From NCBI GenBank assembly GCA_018398765.1, contig JAHBMJ010000648.1, positions 15,990 to 43,152 of the forward strand: a DNA stretch of 27,163 nucleotides, read 5' to 3'. Both the position numbers and the translations under genes were made by a program. The notes beneath the pieces are model-generated. The model did no database searches, was not told the origin of the DNA, and saw only the letters and a list, made by a program, of their open reading frames with translations. Positions 19,756 through 27,163 of the stretch are shown piece after piece; position 1 is the stretch's first letter; every line of letters begins with the position of its first letter. The DNA is from Chromera velia. Its lineage: Eukaryota > Sar > Chromeraceae.

Positions 19756-22732
19756 CGCTAAAATTTAAATTGACTCTCTTTTTTGTTGCCGAAAAATTCT
19801 AATGCCCCCGTGGAGGCACAGTATTACGTATATTCAACCCCCCCCCCCCTAAGTTTGAACTTGCGGACATAATTTGTTTCCTCTGTACTAGCATACGTAG
19901 TGTCATATACTTTCACCCTTCTTTTGCGTATAGAAAGATTCCGTTGTTCGCATTTTACCAGAAGACTGCAACTATTTGGGGTATAGCCGCGGATAGCCGC
20001 AGCCGACGAAAAGAAATAAAAGTAAAAAACAACAACTTAAAGAAAAATGAGAGGAGAGCAGCTGATGGTAAGAAGCCCTAGAAGGTTATTTTTTTTTCTT
20101 CTGTACAGCGTGCTTTAAATTTTGAAAAGGAGACATAATGTATTATTGGCATTCAACCTGCTAGACGACGTACATTTTGTCTCCGGCCGGCTCTGCTTCT
20201 ACTTCTCGTATAAGAGGCGACTGTCTCCAATTAATCGTCTCTGTGCTAGACCATCTTCAATGGCATCTTACTGGGTTCTTTGATTGTAAAGCATGAGCGA
20301 CCGTGGGACCGGGTGGGCAAATGACACCTAGGAATAACGCATATTAACGCACTTCATCATTGAGAGAAGAGGCAGCACTTCTGATGATTGGAGAAAAACA
20401 GTCTTCAGAGTATATACAAGAGAGTCTCGCTTGAGCTCAATTGGTAGCCACAAGGTCATTTAAGATTATTTAGGCTTCTTGTGATAGCTTGCAATACAAT
20501 TTTTTTGTTCAACTTTAATTTTCATTGAAATTTCTTTTTTTTTTTCTTAAGCCAATTGTTGGTTAAGCATGCAGCAATAGGTGGTACTATGAAAACAGAC
20601 TTATATGATCAAACACATATGATACTAGAAAGAGAAGTTATAAAACGAGCATAGTGACTTATTTATCTTTTCTATCTTTCTCCTCTATTTTAATCTTCAG
20701 TTCTTTATTTTTATAACTGTTTGCATCGATTTACATCGCCGGCTTTCGTTCATCCTTTAAATTTCCCCCTCTTTTTCGGATACAAAGAAAGCTAAAACGT
20801 TACTTTTTCACACGTGCCCCGCTTTTTATATAAGAAAAGATAAGAAACTAGACAAGAAACCTAGACAAAAAACCTTTTCACTACTTTGATCTTTGTCCTT
20901 ATGTTGTCCCTGTTTGTTCTCTTAATCTCGACCTTTTTTTGCAAATCTATCTTACGTCTTGGCTTTTATGTTTTCCTGCGAGTTTGCTGGTATATAATTT
21001 ATAATAAGAGGTCACTCTATGTAGTTGTTGCAACCTTTTGCAGTAGGAAACACCACCTTGACTGATCGAGCTCCTCCATAAGCACTAGGCTCGCACCAGT
21101 AAATATTAGTCTCTTCTCCCGATATTTGAATCATATGTTAGTCTGTCCACAATGATCGGCGCAATTTACAAAAAGTTATAAATGTCCTACATTGTTGTGC
21201 CCCCCTCTTTCTTACTACCCTTTTTAATATTCTTTGACCCAGTTTTACATGTGCTGCCTATTCGTGAACCGCTTTTAAGCCACCCACATCTGTTGGCATG
21301 TGTTCTATTCGATTCTATGCCTGTGTCACTGACCATTTTGGTTTTCTTTCGCAATCGTATTATCTAATTAACGCATTCTGTTATGCGATTTGTGAGGCTA
21401 GTCTAGAGCTCAGGCTAGTTGTGAGGTAAGCACAATTGATTCAGCGTTGAAAACGACCCGGGTGAAACTGGTTGAAGCACGTTTAGCTACTAGCAGTTTG
21501 TGGCAGAGTTTTCTTTTCCCGCCCTTTCCGGTCCTTTCCCTTCTGTGTAGATTGCCTGTCTGCATAGTAATGGTATGCAATTGGGTGATTAAGCATTCTT
21601 TTAGTCTCGAATGGTCTACAAACCATTAATTGGCAACCAAAACCAATTGTACATTGGCAACTAATGATATTAATAATAATAACAGTAACAATAACAATGA
21701 CAATAATGATAGTGAATGAACATTTTATCTTTTTAGTTAATAATGTGGAGTTTTTGCCAGGCTGTATGTGTTTTCTACCCTAGTTTCCATATTAAACCTT
21801 TTCTGAATTTAGGATGACTAACACAGACTAGCCGGGTATAAAGAGTATAGTGTTTCTAATGATGATATCGGATGATATATTTTGTTTTCTACAGGATAAT
21901 TATTCACATTGCTGAGACTCTTAGTAAATTGAACGAAATTCAATGTCATTATGTTACTGTGTGTAATTAATCATGCACGTCCATGCATGCCAGTGATCAT
22001 ATATGATGATATGCATGATTTTTTCCCTATTGTTTTAAAAAATTTAAAATTGAATCACTATAGAGTATTTTGACAATATAATAGAACGCAGAGTAACAGT
22101 TTTTTGCTTAAAAAGAACTTTCAAAGCTCTGTGTCTCTTTTGCTCTCATTGAATAATATTATCATGCAATCATCAGCTAAACGTGAATTTGAGTTAGATT
22201 ATTGGAGACCGACGACCTACAAAGGTTGAACAGACGATAGCAATAGATGCCAATCAATATTCAACATTGGACCTTCAACAATAAAGAGACATAACATTGG
22301 ACCATACCGAAACATTAGTTAAAACAACATAATTGAAATCAATCCAACTTAGAACCCAACTGTGACTAGATATTACCAAAAAACTTTTTTGATTCATTTT
22401 TAAAAAAGAAGGATAGAAAATAATACAAAACAATTAATGATCACGCATCACTGGATACACACAGCAATTAAAATAATAAAACTAGAACAACAAGCAAATG
22501 ATATCATTAAGAGAACTATACTTTAAAATTTTACACCTTTGCAGGATAGTTTGCAGCCTATACGCCGGTCTAGCAGCTAGCCTAGGCAGCTGGTATGATC
22601 GGTGTTTATTATATTTTATTGAACCATCGAATTGAATGTGCCAGCCAATTGAAGCGGTGACCAATCAGAATTGACTAAAATAAATGTTGGTTGAGATATA
22701 TTAAGATGTGTGGCTGATAAAATACATGTAAA

Positions 22733-23480
22733 GTTATAAAAGCTGCGAAATCAAGCAGTCAAGAACTTGAACTGTAGTCTGAGACTCGCTTAACACTAAG
22801 TAACGCTTGGTTAGCAAGTCCTGTGATGTACTCTTGGCTGGTCTGACACCACACTCTTTGAATGCAAACACTTATGAAGCTGATCAGACTTATAATAACT
22901 TTCCTGTAACTTATTTGATCATACTCCTACTACTACATATCCTTAATGATGAATGCAGAAGTTTGCTCACTCTCTACATATATTGATAAAATATTAACAT
23001 AAGAGTTTAATAAATTGAATTCTTAGATTAAATCAAATATTGCATGACAACATGATAATACTGCCTTGATCAACATCCTCAGACTTATGCTAGGACTTAT
23101 ATTGCAAAATTGTCAGAAAGTATGGGAAAGATAGAGAAAAAATATTTAGATGATAAGAGATCAATACTGATTAATAAACATTGCCAAGTGGTGGAATGCC
23201 AACATCGATTGGAATGCTAGAGAAAAGAAAAGAAAAGACAACAAAAGACATATGCTTTACAGGCAGCAAAGAAGTAATGTAATTTTCATTATCCTCATAT
23301 ATCGATAAAGTCATATTACCTCAGAGATGCAAAGTCTAACTAAAAAGAGCAAAACATTCACTTTCAGATCAGATGTCTGAACTGAACAGGTTACCTTCAT
23401 ATATTATGAAAAATTGCAAATTTATACAAGGTTCTGAATCAAATTGAAATGATTCTAGGCTTTACAATATTCTTTACAGC
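22733..23480 (+). repeat. diverged tandem duplicate, copy 1
   Basis: Shared landmarks in the same order as copy 2 are ATAAAAGCT near 22737, GTCTGAGACT, TTGCTCACTC (22963), ATATTAACATA, ACTGCCTTGATCA (~23060), TTGTCAGA/TTGTCGAT, GGTTACCTTCAT and AAATGATTCTAGG (~23450). No coding sequence was found. Confidence 0.75.
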
Positions 23481-23628
23481 GCCGTTGTCTACTAGAAGAT
23501 GCGTTTTAATTCCATTATTATCAATACAATATCGCTCAAAATATTGTTCATCTTAGTAATATTTGATTATATTTGATTACTGGCTCAAAGCCAGCTACTA
23601 GGCCAGCTACCAAAGCCAGAAATTAAGG

Positions 23629-24520
23629 CGCATAAAAGCTACCAAACAAGCAATTCATGACTTATATACTCTAGTCTGAGACTAGTCCTATGCTAGAGTC
23701 CTATGACGCACCCTTGGCTAGTTTTTTTACGATGCATTCTTCAATTTGAAAGCAAACTATTGCAAACTATCGTGGCGCTGGTTTAGACTTAGGCTACTGA
23801 TGATTTTTCTAGTGATTTTCCCATACATGATTTGTCTGATCATGCTCGGATGATGCCTCTACATATCATCATTCTGATGACGGATGATGAATGCGCAAAT
23901 CTAGTGCGCAAATTTGCTCACTCTAGCTCTACATATATCAATAAAATCAATATTAACATAGCCAACATGCAGCTTAATTGATAAAGTGAATGAATTTAAA
24001 AATCGAACTAAAAATCGAATCAAACAGTTGCTGCATGTCATTGAGAATATGATCATACTGCCTTGATCAGCATTCTCAAACTTGTGCTTCAAAATTGTCG
24101 ATCTCGCTAAAAGCTAGGCTAAAAGAATAAGCTAGGATTGAAGTCGTCAAAAAAAAAAAAACTAGAAAAGAACATAAATTATATAATGAACATTGCCGAG
24201 ATGCGCAAAAATGTATAAAAATGTGCAGTGGAGTGCCATTGTCAATCGGAATACTAGAGAAAACGAAAGAAAAGACACCTTGCAGCTACCTTAAAGTTTG
24301 CAGCTGGATAAAAAGTCAATCTAGCTAGCATTCATTGCCTTGATCCATGAATAAGGCAAGGTAAAGCTCAGACAAAGTTTACCTCAAAAAAACTTAACAT
24401 TTGCTTACAAATCAGACATCTGATCTGAGAGGGTTACCTTCATGTCATGCCAATTCATGCAAGATTGCTAGCAAGGTTGTGAATTAAATTAAAATGATTC
24501 TAGGTTTCACGTAGGGTTTC
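23629..24520 (+). repeat. diverged tandem duplicate, copy 2
   Basis: It carries the same landmark series as copy 1, at offsets growing from about 896 to 1045 bp because copy 2 has extra short insertions. It ends at AAATGATTCTAGG (~24493-24504). The GTTACCTTCAT...AATTGTGAAT end motif also occurs at about 25289-25320, linking this pair to the next one. Confidence 0.75.
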
Positions 24521-24654
24521 ATAAGTTTGAGATGTCTATCAAAAAATGTTGTCATCACAAGCTCGACACATTGAATTTCTCCTAGAAATTTCTCAGACGA
24601 AAGCTTAAAGACGATTGAATTTCGTCGATGAAAGCATGTTTGTATCGATATATT

Positions 24655-25290
24655 TCAAAAAATTTCAAATATGATACGATACGTTCATCAAGAAATGCTG
24701 ATATCGCTCGATCGACGCATTCTCAAACGAGACCAAAAAGACAATCTGGTGAAACTACTTCAATCAAACAAGAGTTTTCTCCCATCATCATTATCACCAT
24801 ACGCCATCGCCATCGGCCTATATTGTATTATTCACATACAATGTCTTAAAATTTTGTCGGTCATTAAAAAAGCTGAGCTTATTCAGTCCGATTCAATCAG
24901 TTAGTGAGTACATTGCCGTAGGGTACTGAAAGCTCGATGCTTTTTAATTCTAATGCATGTTTTACACTAGTGTTTTACTTTGATTCCTGAATTTGCCAGT
25001 TGTCACCAGCGTCTGTTGGTACCTATGTTGAAGCAAATTGAATTTGTCCGGCACCAGCAAGGAACACTGATCGATATTTTAAATTTATTGATCTGGTCGC
25101 ATCTGATGTCGTCTTTTCGTTGTATTGCAGGTTAAACTTTTCTTTGACGTCATGCACACATATGCACACGAATGTACACTGTGCGCGCTTCAGATAAAAA
25201 CCCGGCCATTTCAATGAAACGTACATTTTTAAATATATGTATCAACTGGTATCAACATAGAGACGTGACGCTCATATGCATGATTTGTGT
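24655..25290 (+). repeat. tandem segmental duplicate A, copy 1
   Basis: It starts near CAAATATGATACG and TTCATCAAGAAATGCTG, and continues through CGATCGACGCATTCTCAAACG (24708-24728), GTCGGTCATTAAAAAAGCTG and the 92-nt core (25046-25137). It ends in one monomer of the satellite found further right (CCCGGCCATTTCAA...GACGCTCAT). Confidence 0.85.
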
Positions 25291-25344
25291 TACCTTTATA
25301 TCATGCACAATTGTGAATAAAATTAATTTTTAAAAGCGTTTGTA

Positions 25345-25880
25345 TACTTCAAATATGATACGTTGAACTTCATCAAGAAATGCTGTCATCACTCGATCGA
25401 CGCATTCTCAAACGAAACTGAAAAGATAATCTGGTGAAATTGATTCAATCAAACAAGAGTTTTGTCCTCTCCTTTCCTTACTATTCACATACAATGTCTA
25501 AATATTTTGTCGGTCATTAAAAAAGCTGAGCTCATTCAGTCCGATTCAATCAGTTAGTAAGTACATTGCTGTAGTATACTGAAAGCTCGCTGCTTTTTAA
25601 TTTCAATGCACGTTTTACATTGATTCCTGAATTTGCCAGTTGCCACCAGCCTCTGTTGGTACCTGTGTTGAAGTAAATTGAATTCGTCCGGCACCAGCAA
25701 GGAACACTGATCGATATTTTAAATTTATTGATCTGGTCGCATCTGATGTCGTCTTTTCGTTGTATTGCAGGTTAAACCTTTCTTTGACGTTATGCATACG
25801 AATGTACACTGTTTGTGTTTCAGAAAAGAGCTTGGCCATTCCATACGTTTTCAAATGTAAGTAGTAACATATAGAGGGAC
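25345..25880 (+). repeat. tandem segmental duplicate A, copy 2
   Basis: It shares the same landmarks as copy 1, offset by 685 bp at the left (24711 versus 25396) and 640 bp at the right. It therefore lacks about 45 bp of the first copy, notably a CATCATCATTATC stretch. Core 25686-25777 is identical to 25046-25137. It leads directly into the satellite array. Confidence 0.85.
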
Positions 25881-26800
25881 TCGACGCTCGTACATATTTT
25901 TAGACTTTAACAGTTGGCGTTTCAGATAAAAACCCGGCCATTTCAATTAAACGTGAATTTTCAAATATTCATATATGTTTGATCATAGAGACTCGACACT
26001 CATGCACATGGTTTGTGTTCCAGATTGAGAACAACAACCCGGCATTCCAATTAAACGTATGTTTTCAACTATGAAGGTATGAACACGGTATGAACATAGA
26101 GACTCGACGCTCATGGACATGGTTTACATGTGTTTCAGATCGAGAAAAACCCGGCCATTCCAATTAATAAGCATTTTCAAATATATGTATGAACATAGAA
26201 ATGTGACGCTCATGCACATGGTTTGTGTTTCAGATCAAGAAAACCCCGGCCATTCCTGGACCAATTAAATGTATGTTTTCAACTATGAAGGTATGAACAT
26301 AGAGATGTGACGCTCATACACATTATTAGATTTTCAATTAAACGTACATTTTCAAATATTAATATATGTTTGAACATGGACACTCGACGCTCATGCATGC
26401 ACAGGGTTTGTGTTCCAGATCGAGAAAAACCCGGCCATTCCAATTAAACGTATGTTTTCAACTATGAAGGTATGAACACGGTATGAACATAGAGACTCGA
26501 CGCTCATGCACAGGGTTTTAATGTGTTTCAGATCGAGGAAAACCCGGCCATTCCAATTAAACGCATATTTTCGAATAAATGTATGAACATAGAGATGTGA
26601 CGCTCATGATATGGTTTGTGTTTCAGATCAAGAAAACCCCGGCCATTCCTGGACCAATTAAATGTATGTTTTCAACTATGAAGGTATGAACACGGTATGA
26701 ACATAGAGACTCGACGCTCATGCACAGGGTTTTAATGTGTTTCAGATCGAGAAAACCCGGCCATTCCAATTAAACGTACGTTTTTAAATATCATCCTGGT
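25881..26800 (+). repeat. satellite array, monomers about 95-118 bp, higher-order pattern
   Basis: The landmark CCCGG(CC)ATT recurs at 25935, 26038, 26150, 26245, 26430, 26543, 26638 and 26756. A degenerate monomer without the landmark lies near 26330. Each monomer also carries GACGCTCATG or GACACTCATG and a TTTCAGAT or TTCCAGAT-GAGAAAA segment. Three monomer types alternate: one with TTTTCAACTATGAAGGTATG, a short one with GAGATGTGACGCTC, and one with CATTCCTGGACCAATT. The series 26038/26150/26245 is repeated at 26430/26543/26638, a higher-order unit of about 392 bp. Confidence 0.9.
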
Positions 26801-27163
26801 ATGTAGACGTCGAAATTTAGTCACCGTAAGTAATCCTTCAAATTTCAAGTGCAGATTTCGATCGATGATCATATCTGTCAACACTGTCAGCGCTTCTGAA
26901 TTATTAAAGCTCCAGCTGTCAATGTCTTTTTTAATTTCGACACAAGGTATCATGACACAGTCAAAGGGTGATTTCATTGACGGTTAATTAACACACGTTG
27001 ATGAAGAAAGCTATGTAAAAATATCGGGTAAAAAAAGAAAACAAAATACTGAATGCATGCATCTTGTGGAGTAAAAAGAAGATTTCTCTTTGACAGAGAA
27101 ATTGCTCACCATCATGACGCATCATGATGCGCGATGATGCAGCAAAGAGCCGCCGCTTTTATT
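26801..27163. other. unique AT-rich end of the window
   Basis: No gene is supported. It contains a small perfect stem (ATTTCTC...GAGAAAT near 27081-27101) and a palindrome, GCATCATGATGC, at 27119-27130 next to GCGATGATGC. The one open frame (26732-26977, minus) begins inside the satellite and looks accidental. Confidence 0.5.

Larger units (their letters stand above)
16561..22732. other. AT-rich region without supported genes
   Basis: Open frames here are short, isolated, and match no family I recognise. Local structure includes a GC-rich island around 17088-17145, imperfect AAT/ATA trinucleotide tracts at about 17620-17665 and 21665-21715, a pyrimidine-rich stretch at about 18395-18510, and the repeats listed separately. 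Between about 19950 and 21650 I see only AT-rich unique sequence. Confidence 0.6.

Noticed and set aside
20431-20449. TTGAGCTCAATTGGTAGCC, like a tRNA D-arm
   Set aside because: No B box at tRNA spacing and no pairing acceptor arms; a match of this length alone is weak.
25023-25854. Related minus-strand frames of 67 and 79 codons in the two duplicates
   Set aside because: Similarity follows from duplication; the shared part is identical at the nucleotide level, so it gives no evidence for protein constraint, and no family is recognised.
25881-26800. Regularly spaced repeats as a CRISPR-like array
   Set aside because: Whole monomers are homologous, not short repeats separated by unique spacers, and the DNA is eukaryotic.
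16561-27163. Retrotransposon, DNA-transposon or viral genes in the AT-rich part
   Set aside because: No frame shows reverse transcriptase, integrase, transposase or capsid motifs; only short accidental frames are present.

Overview
This is eukaryotic nuclear DNA. The first ~16.5 kb has intermediate base composition, is rich in microsatellites, and is dominated by one intron-dense gene. The last ~10.6 kb is AT-rich and repetitive, and I can support no gene in it. An alveolate-type alga such as a chromerid is my best guess, from gene architecture, insertion-rich protein style, a signal peptide on an insulinase, and TGCATGCA palindromes upstream of the gene. That is inference; nothing in the window proves the taxon.

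Layout. 178-762 (minus) is the 3' coding part, or the whole, of a gene whose protein resembles the C-terminal region of IQ/ankyrin-repeat (IQANK1-like) proteins. 763-2144 is non-coding as far as I can see, with a tRNA-derived relic near 1027-1105, an AT tract, a C12 run and two TGCATGCA palindromes. 2145-16128 (plus) is a complete insulin-degrading-enzyme-like M16A zinc metallopeptidase. I reconstructed 31 exons by following reading-frame phase and similarity to the family. All 30 introns are GT-AG, all phases agree, and the product is about 1,685 residues (1,669 if a 48-nt segment of exon 16 is spliced out). It starts with a signal peptide. The catalytic set is intact: HxxEH at residues 154-158 and the distal Glu at 261. 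The inactive C-terminal half keeps the family's conserved Arg and Tyr (1447, 1454). About 650 residues of low-complexity insertions lie between the conserved blocks.

The 3' flank (16129-16560) is purine-rich. From ~16.56 kb the DNA turns AT-rich. It holds a tRNA-derived SINE-like head (17791-17855), a CCGGAT cluster and hairpin (~18.09-18.22 kb), an inverted repeat (~18.6 kb), an 11-bp minisatellite (~19.7 kb), and then a region of nested duplications. These are a diverged pair (22.73-23.48 and 23.63-24.52 kb), a closer pair (24.66-25.29 and 25.35-25.88 kb) with a 92-nt identical core, and a satellite array of ~95-118-bp monomers with higher-order organisation (25.9-26.8 kb).

Most worth checking: the 5' splice sites of the peptidase gene (C at +3 in 12 of 30 introns, GTCAGT seven times), the GTCA tandem array that begins at one such donor, the targeting of this insulinase, the 92-nt identical core, and the abrupt change in sequence character at ~16.5 kb.
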